Assembly (NCBI GenBank): GCA_035513175.1
Contig: DATKCN010000300.1
Location: 1 to 59,559, forward strand
DNA from: DATKCN01 sp035513175
Lineage (GTDB): Bacteria > Chloroflexota > Chloroflexia > Thermomicrobiales > CFX8
Direction of reading: 5' to 3'
Length of the DNA: 59,559 nt
Numbering within the stretch: position 1 is the first letter of the stretch; each line of letters starts with the position of its first letter. Positions 39,211 through 49,344 of the stretch are shown here, one piece after another. The notes under the pieces are model-generated. The model had not been told where the DNA came from. It saw only the letters and a list, made by a program, of their open reading frames with translations, and did no database searches. The position numbers were made by a program, and so were the translations under genes.

Positions 39211-40155
39211 GTGGACAATGAGCGCCGTCTCACTGCCGGCTTGCCGGTCATCGTCGTGCTGGGCGCGACGGCGACCGGTAAGACCGCCCTCGCGGTCGAG
39301 CTGGCGACGGCGTTCGACGGCGAGGTGGTCAGCGCGGACTCGCGCTACTTCTACCGCGGGATGGACATCGGCACGGCCAAGCCGGACGAGCGAGAACGCG
39401 GGGGAATCCCTCACCACCTGATAGACATCCGCGAGCCCTGGGAGCCGTACTCACTGGCGTCCTTTCTGGATGACGCGTATGCCGCCGTTGAGGAGATTGG
39501 AAGGCGAGGGCGACTGCCGCTCGTGGCAGGCGGGACGCCGCAGTACCTGCGCGCCTTGCTCGAAGGCTGGACGGCGCCTCAGGCGCCTCCGGACGCGACG
39601 TTGCGCGCGGCGCTTGACAAGCTTGACCCGCAGGCTTTGCACGACCGCCTGCGGGCAGTAGACCCGGTCTCCGCGGGGCGCATCGAGACGCGCAACAAGC
39701 GCCGCCTGATCCGGGCGCTGGAGATCTTCGAGACGTTGGGTCGCCCGATGAGCGACGTCGCGGGTCGATCGCGGCCGCCGTACCGGTTCCTCGTCATCGG
39801 GCTGACGCAGGAACGACAGCGGCTGTACCAGCGCATCGATCAGCGGGTTGCGGAGATGCATGCGAGCGGGTGGGTCGACGAGACGCGCCAGCTTCAGCGA
39901 CGCGGGGTGACGGCTGACATGCCAGCGATGAGCGCACATGGATACCGGGAGGCGTTGGAGGTCGTAAACGGCGCGTGTACGATCGAAGACGCCATCGAGC
40001 GCACGCGGTTCATGATCCACAGGTACGTGCGTCACCAGCAGACGTGGTTTCGGCGCTTCGAGGACGTACGCTGGTTCGACAGCTCGAAGCCGGACTACTC
40101 GCCGTCAGTCGTGGAAGAGGCACGGGCATTTCTGGCCACCGCGTCCGGGAAATGA
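39211..40155 (+). CDS. miaA: tRNA dimethylallyltransferase
   Basis: 314 aa. Adds dimethylallyl to A37 of tRNAs reading UNN codons. P-loop GATATGKT at 18-25, then SADSRYFYRGMDIGTAKP, DIREPWEPYSLASF and KRRLIRALEIFETLG all match MiaA. The frame begins at a GTG; the ribosome site is weak. Divergent from mltG with about 100 nt between starts. Confidence 0.96.
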   Translation: MDNERRLTAGLPVIVVLGATATGKTALAVELATAFDGEVVSADSRYFYRGMDIGTAKPDERERGGIPHHLIDIREPWEPYSLASFLDDAYAAVEEIGRRGRLPLVAGGTPQYLRALLEGWTAPQAPPDATLRAALDKLDPQALHDRLRAVDPVSAGRIETRNKRRLIRALEIFETLGRPMSDVAGRSRPPYRFLVIGLTQERQRLYQRIDQRVAEMHASGWVDETRQLQRRGVTADMPAMSAHGYREALEVVNGACTIEDAIERTRFMIHRYVRHQQTWFRRFEDVRWFDSSKPDYSPSVVEEARAFLATASGK

Positions 40156-40174
40156 GACGCGCGGCCGGTGGGAG

Positions 40175-40924
40175 CTACGTGAATTCGACGGGCTCGCCTG
40201 ACGACGCCGACGTCAGGATCGCCTCCCACGCGGTCCGAAGCCGCGTGCCGGCTCCGTCGTGCGGCCGCTCGGCGCGTTGCAGCACGAGACGAAGGTAGCG
40301 TTCGCCGAGGTCCTCCCACCAGGGACGCGACATCGCAGCCTGGCCCAGCGGCTCGACCACCACCGCCTGTCGCGTCGGTTCTGCGCGCAGGACACGCTCC
40401 GAGGAGGTCAGCTCGACCAGAATCTCCCGGGCGCCTGCGTCGGGCTCGCTTGCCATGACCTCGATGGTCAGAAGCGTCTCGTCACGCAAACGGATGGTGA
40501 CGAACCACGCGTCGTCCGGGGCGAACAGCGAAGCCTGCCGGGCCCAGACTCGAGCCAGCGGACCGGGCACGGTGTCCAGCGTCATTGCAATGGCCGGCAG
40601 CAGCGCCGCGTCACGCACATCGCTGGATGACGAGCCGCGCCGCACGCGAATGCTCGTGAAGCAGCCATAGACGCGCCCGCATTCGCCCGCGGCGACGGAG
40701 GCGCGGACGGCCTCGACTGCCTCGAACGCCGACTCCAGCGGGACGACGCGTTCGGAAGGCGACTGAAGCATAGCGGATCCGAGCGCGAACGCGCCTTCGG
40801 GCCCCTGTTTCGTGTCTACGATCACAGTCACACGAGTGGCAATTGGAATGTACTCCGCCGCGCGGCGTAGCACGCTGGCGAGCTCACCGTCGCCGATGAT
40901 GGACCAGCCCGTGAATTCGTTCAT
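40175..40924 (-). CDS. Degenerate Gfo/Idh/MocA-like protein
   Basis: 249 aa. The C-terminal end (RLRTAWEAILTSASSGEP) and the middle (GRVYGCFTSIRVRRGSS, ARVWARQASLFAPDDAW) resemble the substrate domain of Gfo/Idh/MocA oxidoreductases. The N-terminal dinucleotide fold is reduced: only GWSIIGDGELASVL hints at the nucleotide loop, and no EKP catalytic motif is present. Its ATG overlaps the stop of the full Gfo/Idh gene upstream (ATGA). It may be a non-catalytic partner subunit (inference). Confidence 0.6.
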   Translation of the reverse strand: MNEFTGWSIIGDGELASVLRRAAEYIPIATRVTVIVDTKQGPEGAFALGSAMLQSPSERVVPLESAFEAVEAVRASVAAGECGRVYGCFTSIRVRRGSSSSDVRDAALLPAIAMTLDTVPGPLARVWARQASLFAPDDAWFVTIRLRDETLLTIEVMASEPDAGAREILVELTSSERVLRAEPTRQAVVVEPLGQAAMSRPWWEDLGERYLRLVLQRAERPHDGAGTRLRTAWEAILTSASSGEPVEFT

Positions 40925-42006
40925 CGGCTCACCTCCGCGACGAGCGGCAGCGCGACCGGCTTGCCCAGCTGGCTTGACCGAACGGCGGCGACGGACAGCT
41001 CGATCGCCCCGCGCGCCTCCTGAGGCGTGATAGGCAGTGGCGTGTCGTGGCGCAGGGTCTCGGCGAACGCGGCCAACTCGTCGACGTAGGCCTGGTCGAC
41101 GTGGAGCAACGCGGGGAAGTTGACCGGCTGGCGCAGCCCCGTCTCGTCGGCAACGGTGAAGGGGCTCATGATCGGATCGATGGCGCGCACCCGGCCGTGA
41201 GTCCCGGCCACCTCCATCATGTGAAAGTAGGGATAGCCACGCGGGAGCTGGTTGACGATCTCAGCGCCGGCGACCGCGCCGTTCGCGAACTCGATGGTGT
41301 ACGTCAGCATGTCAGGCGCTTCCGCGCCCGGCTCGGTGACGCGCGCTTCGGCGTAGATCGAGACCGGGTCGACACCGACGAACCAGCGGGCGAGGTCCGT
41401 TTCGTGCACGGCATTCGTCAGCGCCGCGCCCTGGGAATACTTCGCCATCGTCAACCACGGGCGGCCTTCCTCGGGGGTCCAGTGGCCGGTCGCCAGCCCC
41501 AGGCTGTCGTACATCGAGCGTGGGCGCCGCTCGTTCTCGCGCACGTAACGCACCTCTCCAATCTCGCCGCGGTCGATCGCTTCCCGAATCCGGCGATACC
41601 TGCCGGTGAAGCGCCGCGAATGGGCGATCATCAGTCTCACGCCCGCTCCCTTGCAGGCCGCGATCATGCGATCCGCCTCCTCGACGGAGGAGGCCATCGG
41701 CTTTTCGCAGATGACGTGCAGCCCTGCCGACGCAGCCGCTTCGGTCTGTTCGGCGTGGAGGAACTCGGGCGTGCAGATATCGACGAAGTCGAGATCGTCA
41801 CGGCTCAGCAGTTCACGATAGTCGCCGTAGTACGCCTCAGCCCCGTACTCGGCGGCCGCGCGGCGCGCGTTGTCCTCACGGATGTCCGCGACGGCCACGA
41901 TCGAGATCGTGTCCCGCAGCTTGCGCATGGCCGGTAGATGGGCGCTGAAGGCGATCGTGCCGGCCCCGATGAGCCCTGCCCGGAGCGGGCGTGTTTTTCC
42001 TGGCAA
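40921..42006 (-). CDS. Gfo/Idh/MocA-family NAD(P)-dependent oxidoreductase
   Basis: 361 aa. Rossmann loop GLIGAGTIAFSAHLPA near the N-terminus and the family ICEKPMASSVEEAD motif with the catalytic lysine. A middle segment, NAVHETDLARWFVG, supplies the usual conserved histidine region. Substrates of this family are sugars or inositols and cannot be told from sequence. The start is a TTG at 42006, with a modest AAGGA site. Coupled to the degenerate partner downstream. Confidence 0.9.
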   Translation of the reverse strand: MPGKTRPLRAGLIGAGTIAFSAHLPAMRKLRDTISIVAVADIREDNARRAAAEYGAEAYYGDYRELLSRDDLDFVDICTPEFLHAEQTEAAASAGLHVICEKPMASSVEEADRMIAACKGAGVRLMIAHSRRFTGRYRRIREAIDRGEIGEVRYVRENERRPRSMYDSLGLATGHWTPEEGRPWLTMAKYSQGAALTNAVHETDLARWFVGVDPVSIYAEARVTEPGAEAPDMLTYTIEFANGAVAGAEIVNQLPRGYPYFHMMEVAGTHGRVRAIDPIMSPFTVADETGLRQPVNFPALLHVDQAYVDELAAFAETLRHDTPLPITPQEARGAIELSVAAVRSSQLGKPVALPLVAEVSR

Positions 42007-42089
42007 TGGTCCCGCATCCTTTCACCGAGACGATGCTGGCGCCATGGTGCTTCCGTCGCGCGTGTCCGTCAAGAGGCTACACTCATCGC

Positions 42090-43070
42090 ATGATCGACAC
42101 TGAGCGGCGAAGACGAATACAGAGTCGGTTGCTGACATGGTATCGGGAAGGGCATCGCGATCTGCCGTGGCGCGCGACGCGCGACCCATATCGCATCCTC
42201 GTGTCCGAGATCATGTTGCAGCAAACACAGGCCGTGCGCGTGATCCAGAAGTATCACGCGTTCCTTGAGCGGTTCCCGACGTCGCAGGCGCTTGCCGCGG
42301 CTCCCACGAGCGATGTCATACGAGCCTGGGCGGGGTTGGGGTACAACCGCCGCGCTCTGAATCTGCAGCGCGCCTCCCGGGAAGTAGTCGCGCGCCACGG
42401 CGGCGTCATGCCACGGGATGTAGCCACGCTGTTGACTCTGCCGGGTGTCGGGCCATACACAGCCGGCGCCATCGCATGCTTCGCGCACGACGAAGACGTG
42501 TCGTTCGTCGACACGAATATTCGACGCGTGCTGTGCAGGGTTGCGCGCGGCCCGGAGCAGCTCGCCAATGCGTTGACGCCCCTCGAGACGCGCGAGGTTG
42601 CCCGTGAGCTGTTGCCGCCAGGTGAGGGGCACACCTGGCATCAGGCGCTGATGGAGCTCGGGGCGACGCTATGCCGCGCGCGAAGTGTCGCTTGCGAACG
42701 CTGCCCGCTGCACGACGACTGCCGGGCGCGGCCGGTGATGCATGCCGTGCTCGGCGACCTGCCGAAGCGCAGGTTTCCCCACGCGGAACGCTTCGAGCAG
42801 ACGAGCCGCTACGCGCGGGGGCGCATCGTGGACGCGTTGCGTCGCGCGTCTGACGCGGGACTGACCGTGGAGCAGATCGGACGCGAGCTGAAGGTTAATT
42901 TCTCCGACGACGACCGACCGTGGATTGAAGGGCGCCTGCGCGGTCTCGTCGTCGATGGTCTCGTCGTGGTCGTGTCGCCTGTCGCGCAACTGCGCGAAGA
43001 CTCTTCGTCCTACGACGGGGAGCCTTCCACTGAGCCCGCAGTGTGTGTCAGGTACGCACTGCCTAGCTGA
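42090..43070 (+). CDS. mutY: A/G-specific adenine DNA glycosylase
   Basis: 326 aa. Removes adenine mispaired with 8-oxoguanine. Catalytic residues E40 (VSEIMLQQTQA) and D141 (VDTNIRRVL) flank the helix-hairpin-helix LPGVGPYTAGAI. The [4Fe-4S] ligands are C195, C202, C205 and C211, with the C-x6-C-x2-C-x5-C spacing. The C-terminal NUDIX-like 8-oxoG recognition domain of E. coli MutY is absent; a short winged-helix-like tail (RIVDALRRASDAGLTVEQIG) replaces it. I use the ATG at 42090; a TACACT box ends 6 nt before it. It overlaps the stop of the convergent DUF3105 gene by 8 nt. Confidence 0.93.
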   Translation: MIDTERRRRIQSRLLTWYREGHRDLPWRATRDPYRILVSEIMLQQTQAVRVIQKYHAFLERFPTSQALAAAPTSDVIRAWAGLGYNRRALNLQRASREVVARHGGVMPRDVATLLTLPGVGPYTAGAIACFAHDEDVSFVDTNIRRVLCRVARGPEQLANALTPLETREVARELLPPGEGHTWHQALMELGATLCRARSVACERCPLHDDCRARPVMHAVLGDLPKRRFPHAERFEQTSRYARGRIVDALRRASDAGLTVEQIGRELKVNFSDDDRPWIEGRLRGLVVDGLVVVVSPVAQLREDSSSYDGEPSTEPAVCVRYALPS

Positions 43071-43761
43071 CGTTGCAGCGATTCCAGGACGCTGATTCGG
43101 ATGGGAACCGTTCTGGCCCCTTGTCCGCGTAGGCGTTGATGAACTCGACGATCTGCTCACGGTCCATGGCGTCCAACGTCAGGATGCGGTTCCAGGCCGT
43201 AACGGCAATGAGATGCTCCATGTCGGGCCTCGGCGCCGTAATGAGCTTGACGTCGCAGCTGTTCGCGAGTCCTTCCAGTTCGACCACGATCTCGGGGCAG
43301 TCAGCGCAGCTGTACTGCATGATGACGCCGCCATGCTCCAGGTTGTGGATCTGGGTCTCGTTCGGAACCGGCTCCTGGTGCACGCCCCAACGCGCGACTG
43401 ACGACCAGTGCGGTCCCGATGTCGGTGGATCGGACGTGTAGCCCGTTCCGGTCACGTCATCCGCGATGTGCGTTCGGCCAGCGTCCCGCACGAACTCGCC
43501 GGGCTCGACGCGCGTGATGCGCTGATAGGCGAAGACCGACGTGCCGGCCAACGCAAGCACGGCGACGCCGATGAGGATCATCTGCCGCATGCGCTTCTTC
43601 CGGCGGCGCGCAATTGCCGCGGACGAGCGTCCTCGCGCGCGCTCGGCGCGCCGCTGTTCCACGCGCTCCGCGGGTGTCGCGTTCGCGCTGCTCGGGCTCT
43701 GGTTCGGATTGGCGCGTGCTCCTGGACGAGAGGCGCGCGTTCGTTTCGACTTCTTTGCCAC
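43063..43761 (-). CDS. DUF3105 membrane-anchored protein
   Basis: 232 aa. A long basic N-terminus, one membrane helix (MILIGVAVLALAGTSVFAY), and an outer domain with DPPTSGPHW, HNLEHGGVIMQY and a CADCPE motif that define DUF3105. The His and Cys residues suggest metal binding or redox work, but the function is unknown. Convergent with mutY, overlapping by 8 nt. Confidence 0.87.
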   Translation of the reverse strand: MAKKSKRTRASRPGARANPNQSPSSANATPAERVEQRRAERARGRSSAAIARRRKKRMRQMILIGVAVLALAGTSVFAYQRITRVEPGEFVRDAGRTHIADDVTGTGYTSDPPTSGPHWSSVARWGVHQEPVPNETQIHNLEHGGVIMQYSCADCPEIVVELEGLANSCDVKLITAPRPDMEHLIAVTAWNRILTLDAMDREQIVEFINAYADKGPERFPSESASWNRCNVS

Positions 43762-43832
43762 GTGTGATTACTCCCCGGGACGTGATCGTCGCTGCAGGTA
43801 ACTGGCCGATTGCCTAATCGTATCGCAGAATC

Positions 43833-43861
43833 GGGGAACCGGGCGAGCGCCCGGGTTCCCC
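43833..43861 (-). terminator. Strong hairpin downstream of argG
   Basis: GGGGAACC-GGGC pairs with GCCC-GGGTTCCCC around a GAGC loop (12 bp with a one-base bulge), about 25 nt after the argG stop. There is no run of T after it, but the stem is the most stable I see in the window. Confidence 0.6.
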
Positions 43862-43885
43862 ACATGCCCGTCTGACGGTGGCGCG

Positions 43886-45106
<1,221 letters not shown>

Positions 45107-45368
45107 GGGGATTGCTCACTTTCGGTATAAAGACAGCACTCGCGGCACGAACGGCGTGGCCTCCGCACGGGAGGGCGGGCTAGCGCCCAACGCGCCTCAG
45201 ACGGGCCATGTGTCCTGTGCCGACGCCGGATATGAAAGCGAGCATCTCGTCTCCCGAATCGCCTCGGTAACCCGACCGTGAAACGTATCACGAGCGGCGG
45301 GAGACGGCAACGACCGGGAGGCGGCGCGATCTGACGATCAGGCGCGGGTCGAGCCGGGCGTCCGACTG

Positions 45369-45560
45369 CTACCTGGCGCGGAACGGGTCGGCAACAAGCA
45401 CGGCAAGCCCGACGCCACAGACGATCGCCAGTGGTGTGGCCTGGACGAGCGCGGCTCCGGTGTCCGCGTCCAGCCCAGCCGCAACGATAAGGGTAACCAT
45501 CAGAACACAGGTCGCCAGGACTGAGATGAGCGCCACCTGGCGGGAAATCTGCTGGGACAT
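45369..45560 (-). CDS. Small two-transmembrane peptide under a LexA-type promoter
   Basis: 63 aa from the ATG at 45560, preceded by GGAGG at 9 nt. Two hydrophobic segments: about residues 9-29 (VALISVLATCVLMVTLIV) and 41-57 (ATPLAIVCGVGLAVLVA), with a short acidic loop (LDADTG) between and a basic tail (DPFRAR). The frame is open to 45635, but that stretch contains the -10 box and LexA box, so the transcript would start about 45605 and only the 45560 start is sensible. No family recognised. SOS-controlled small membrane peptides elsewhere act as division inhibitors or membrane toxins; a similar role here is inference. Confidence 0.65.
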   Translation of the reverse strand: MSQQISRQVALISVLATCVLMVTLIVAAGLDADTGAALVQATPLAIVCGVGLAVLVADPFRAR

Positions 45561-45611
45561 CGTCGCGGCCTCCGTCGGGATAGAACAAACGATTCGAACA
45601 AATGTACGTAC

Positions 45612-45640
45612 ATAGTAGAACACCTGTTCGTACATGTCAA
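45612..45640 (-). promoter_or_regulatory. SOS-type promoter with embedded LexA box
   Basis: On the minus strand: -35 TTGACA (45635-45640), a 17-nt spacer, and -10 TACTAT (45612-45617). The spacer ends in GAACAGGTGTTC (45618-45629), a perfect GAAC-N4-GTTC inverted repeat that, with the preceding C, matches the Gram-positive LexA consensus at all but the last position. A 10-bp palindrome, TGTACGTACA, follows at 45603-45612. LexA bound here would block RNA polymerase directly. Confidence 0.75.
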
Positions 45641-45702
45641 GGCTCGTCTGGGAATCGTCGTAGGGATGGGCTGGGGCGCGCCGCCGCCGGACGGGCCGTG
45701 AG

Positions 45703-46713
45703 CTACACGTGGATGGGCCACATCCCTCGTGGCTGCCGTCTTACAAGGTCGATGTCGGCGGCGACCATGTCCTGCACCATCTGCTCGAAGGTCACCTCCG
45801 GCGACCAGCCCAACTCCGACCTGGCCCGTTCTGCGTCGCCGACCAACAGATCGACCTCGGCCGGCCGGAAGAAGCGCTCGTCGATTACGACGTGATCGCG
45901 CCAGTTCAGCCCGGCGGCGTCAAACGCGATTTCACACAGCCGCTCGACCGTATGGGTCCGTCCGGTGGCGACGACGAAGTCGTCCGGCGTGTGATGTTGC
46001 AACATCAGCCACATGGCGCGCACGTAGTCGCCTGCATAGCCCCAGTCGCGCTGCGCCTCAAGATTCCCGAGCGGTATCGTCGTCGCTAAACCCTCAGTGA
46101 TGAGGGCCACGCCGTGCGTCACCTTCCGGGTCACGAACTCGATGCCGCGGCGCGGGCTCTCGTGGTTGAACAGGATGCCGGAAACGGCGAAGAGATCGTA
46201 CGACTCGCGGTAGTTGATCGTAATCCAGTGCCCGTACAGCTTTGAAACTCCGTAGGGTGAGCGGGGATAGAACGGGGTGTCTTCGGTTTGAGGGACCTCG
46301 CGCACCTTGCCGAACATTTCCGACGACGAGGCCTGGTAGAAGCGGGCGTCAGGCTTGGCGAGGCGAATCGCCTCCAGCATGCGCGTCACGCCGAGCGCGG
46401 TGAACTCGCCGGTGAGCACCGGCTGCTGCCACGACGTTGGCACAAACGACTGCGCCGCCAGGTTGTACACCTCGTCCGGCTCGTACTCCCGCAAGATACT
46501 GATGAGGGAAAGCTGGTCCAGCAGGTCGCCATGCACCAGCTCGATGCGGTCCAGCAGGTGCGCGACGCGTCCAACCGTCTCGGTGCTGGTGCGGCGCATC
46601 ATGCCGACGACGCGGTAGCCCTGCTCCAGCAGAAACTCGGCCAGGTACGAACCGTCCTGTCCGGTTATGCCCGTTATCAGCGCCGTTCGTCCTGTCGAAG
46701 CGTCCTGCATCAT
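45703..46713 (-). CDS. gmd: GDP-mannose 4,6-dehydratase
   Basis: 336 aa short-chain dehydrogenase-fold enzyme that makes GDP-4-keto-6-deoxy-D-mannose, a precursor of fucose, rhamnose or perosamine. NADP loop GITGQDGSYLAEFLLEQ, the Gmd-typical SSSEMFGKVREVPQ with the catalytic residues, and the YGVSK lysine motif. Length normal. The second ATG one codon later is an alternative start. It may feed the polysaccharide operon about 5 kb away; no fcl or rmd reductase gene is in the window. Confidence 0.94.
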   Translation of the reverse strand: MMQDASTGRTALITGITGQDGSYLAEFLLEQGYRVVGMMRRTSTETVGRVAHLLDRIELVHGDLLDQLSLISILREYEPDEVYNLAAQSFVPTSWQQPVLTGEFTALGVTRMLEAIRLAKPDARFYQASSSEMFGKVREVPQTEDTPFYPRSPYGVSKLYGHWITINYRESYDLFAVSGILFNHESPRRGIEFVTRKVTHGVALITEGLATTIPLGNLEAQRDWGYAGDYVRAMWLMLQHHTPDDFVVATGRTHTVERLCEIAFDAAGLNWRDHVVIDERFFRPAEVDLLVGDAERARSELGWSPEVTFEQMVQDMVAADIDLVRRQPRGMWPIHV

Positions 46714-46834
46714 CGCCTCTGTCGTTCATCCATCCGGCGGCCAGCACGCGACGTGCGTGCGTTGCGCGCAACGATGATAGACTGCCGCGTGCAACTGGGC
46801 CAGCTGAGCTTCCAACGGGCGGGAGGCGCAGAAC

Positions 46835-48151
46835 GTGCCGGGACATGAGCTGACTGAACTCGCGCTGAGCAGGATCTGGCAGGCAGGCCGCGTCGCCCGG
46901 GAGATGCGAACGAGCGATGGGCGTCGGGTTCACGTCATCTATCCCGGCGTCTGGACACATGCGGACGGCCCCGACTTTCGCGACGCGATGATCGAACTGG
47001 CCGGCGTCATGCTTCGCGGCAGCGTCGAGCTGCATCTGAAGGCAGGCGACTGGCGGCGCCACGGGCACCACTCGAACCCGGCGTACGACGACGTAATCCT
47101 GCACGCGGTGCTCGACAACGATCTCGACGAGACCATCAGCCAGCCACCGGGCCGCTCGATCCCGACCGTCGAACTCCGGAACTTCCTCACCATCGACCTC
47201 GCAAGCATGCTCAACGCGCCGCGCGACGAACCGCTCGGCGGGCTGGGGCGCTATGCCTGCCTGCCGACGCTCGCCGGTGGACGTGACGACGTAGTACGCG
47301 CCGTGCTACGCCGCGAAGGCTGGAAGCGGCTTGCCGAAAAGCAGCTTCGTTACTGTCAGGAGTTCGAGCGGCTGTCTCCGGCGGCCGCGCTCTATCATGG
47401 TTTGCTCGACGGCATGGGGCTGACGCGCAACCGTGATGGAATGGCACGGGTCGCGGAGCGCCTGCCGTTGTCGTTGATCGACAGAGCCGTGGCTGAGCGC
47501 GGCCCAGACGCCGCTCAGGCGTTGCTGCTCGGCGCCGGGGGCTTCCTGCCGCTCGGCCCATTCGAGACTCAGCTCATCGGCCTGGACGCGACGCGCGCGG
47601 GCCGCGCTGTGGCATTGTTCGAGCAGATTGCCGCAGCGGCCGACATCGTCCCAGTCAGCGCGAGCGTCTGGGAACTGCGTCGCGTGCGGCCGATGAATCA
47701 TCCGGCGCGGCGGCTCGCGTCGCTGGCGTCGCTCATTGCGCTGTCTACGCCGACCGGCATCCTCGACCGCTGCCTGAATGGTCGCGCCGAGGACGCCGAC
47801 CCGTGGAGGGAGTGGCTTTCTTCGGCGGCGCCGGGGATCGGCGCCTCGCGCGCGATGCAGCTGACGGCGAACGTGCTGGCGCCATTCATGGCCGCCTACG
47901 CGTCGGCCTCAGGCGACGTGGCGCTGGCGGATCGCGCCGCCGCGGTATGGGAGCGCCTGCCGGGCCGCGCCGACGACGCAATCGCCAGGGGCGCGCTCGA
48001 ACAGATCGTCGGCAAGCAGCGCTTTCCGGTGCGATTGGCGATCGAGGCGCAAGGACTTCACCAGATCGGCCGTCATGGGTGTCGAAATCTGCGCTGCTTC
48101 GAGTGCCCGATCGCGGAGCTGTCGATGACGCACGAGCGCCCGGGGGTGTAG
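46835..48151 (+). CDS. DUF2851-family protein
   Basis: 438 aa. The conserved N-terminal block (WTHADGPDFRDAMIEL, GSVELHLKAGDWRRHGHH, YDDVILHAVLD) is diagnostic of DUF2851, found in Bacteroidetes and Chloroflexota, function unknown. The GDPDFxxA and HxxxDW-type residues suggest a catalytic or metal-binding centre. A C-terminal CRNLRCFECPI adds a Cys cluster. The GTG at 46835 follows GGAGG at 6 nt. It ends 1 nt from the stop of the convergent DUF4388 gene. Confidence 0.85.
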   Translation: MPGHELTELALSRIWQAGRVAREMRTSDGRRVHVIYPGVWTHADGPDFRDAMIELAGVMLRGSVELHLKAGDWRRHGHHSNPAYDDVILHAVLDNDLDETISQPPGRSIPTVELRNFLTIDLASMLNAPRDEPLGGLGRYACLPTLAGGRDDVVRAVLRREGWKRLAEKQLRYCQEFERLSPAAALYHGLLDGMGLTRNRDGMARVAERLPLSLIDRAVAERGPDAAQALLLGAGGFLPLGPFETQLIGLDATRAGRAVALFEQIAAAADIVPVSASVWELRRVRPMNHPARRLASLASLIALSTPTGILDRCLNGRAEDADPWREWLSSAAPGIGASRAMQLTANVLAPFMAAYASASGDVALADRAAAVWERLPGRADDAIARGALEQIVGKQRFPVRLAIEAQGLHQIGRHGCRNLRCFECPIAELSMTHERPGV

Positions 48152-48152
48152 G

Positions 48153-49343
48153 TCACGACGCGGGCTCGTTCGCGGTCGCATCACTATTGCGCACCGGATC
48201 GCCGAAGATGTCGAGCAGCAACAGGCCCTCGATCTCAACAAACTCGTACATGCGCATCATGGCCTGCATGTCCGGGTCCGTGTGGCGGTAGAGCCCCTCA
48301 ATCAACCCGTTGGCCACGACCGGTTCGAACATCTTGGAAAACTTGTTGTTTTGAATGCCGATGAACAGACGATACAGGTCGACCAGCTCCGTGCTGGTAA
48401 TGGGCGTGCTGGTGTCGCTCATCAGGATTTTCCCCGCGGACATGCGCACCTTCAGCTTGTTGTCGATGGCAAACCGATTCAGCTGGTTCTCGAACTCCAG
48501 CGCCGCGCGGGCAAAGTCAAACAACACGAGCTTCAGATACACCGACTCGACCGCCAGGTTGTACAGCTCGATTACTTTCTCGCGGTTGGGCGGAATGGCT
48601 TCGATGTAGCCGGCTCGCACGAGCTCGTACAGGGCCCGGGCGGTGTCAAACTGCGTGCCCTTGGTGGCGCGCGCGATGCCGACGACGTCCTGCCGTCCGT
48701 CGACGCGGCTGAACACCTCGGCCAGCGCTCGGGAGGGACGGGCGGCCGGCTGGCGAGCCTTGCGCCGGAAGATCATGAACACCGACGGCACAACAGGGCT
48801 GATCTCGATCCATTCGTCGACACGTCGCGTGCCCTCGATGATCAGGTGCGTGCTGTCGACGGAGACGGCGACGCCGCCCTCTTTGACGACCTCACCCGCC
48901 TTGAAGGCGAAGTAGCAATTCCGCCAGAGGAAAAGCGTATAGATCGAGGTCTCCAGCAGCTGCTCCTGGCAGCGCTGAAGGTCGCCGGAGCTGATGCGCT
49001 GGTCGCTCACCAGCTCCTGAACGATGGCGCTATCGGTCATGCCCCGCGCCTGCTTGTCGATCTCCTCGCGTGACACCCTGCCGTTCCGGATCAGCAGCTC
49101 GATGACGCTCGGTAGCCTGCTGCCTGCCGCGACGTAGCTGATGCGGCCGCGTTCGAACGTGATCGTGCGGGTGTTCCAGCCCTGCATCATGGAGAGGGTG
49201 CCGGTCTTCTCGGTATACGTGAACATCTGGAATATGTCGGAAATCGAGAAGGCGCCCAGGCGGCCCTGGAGATCGTATCCGCCCTCACCCAACGAGGATG
49301 GGACGAAATCGCCGCGCGGCATCATGTCACGTCCGTTGGACAC
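48153..49343 (-). CDS. DUF4388 (PATAN-type) domain protein
   Basis: 396 aa. The N-terminal DUF4388/PATAN domain reads LQGRLGAFSISDIFQMFTY, TGTLSMMQG, and ITFERGRISYVAAG. A helical middle follows (IDKQARGMTDSAIVQELV, LRRC-type segments), and a separate C-terminal domain. PATAN-domain proteins are linked to two-component signalling, gliding and polarity, with no known enzyme activity. It follows the GDSL gene by 1 nt on the same strand and is the last gene of the HIT-NUDIX/GDSL/DUF4388 group. Confidence 0.85.
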   Translation of the reverse strand: MSNGRDMMPRGDFVPSSLGEGGYDLQGRLGAFSISDIFQMFTYTEKTGTLSMMQGWNTRTITFERGRISYVAAGSRLPSVIELLIRNGRVSREEIDKQARGMTDSAIVQELVSDQRISSGDLQRCQEQLLETSIYTLFLWRNCYFAFKAGEVVKEGGVAVSVDSTHLIIEGTRRVDEWIEISPVVPSVFMIFRRKARQPAARPSRALAEVFSRVDGRQDVVGIARATKGTQFDTARALYELVRAGYIEAIPPNREKVIELYNLAVESVYLKLVLFDFARAALEFENQLNRFAIDNKLKVRMSAGKILMSDTSTPITSTELVDLYRLFIGIQNNKFSKMFEPVVANGLIEGLYRHTDPDMQAMMRMYEFVEIEGLLLLDIFGDPVRNSDATANEPAS

Positions 49344-49344
49344 G

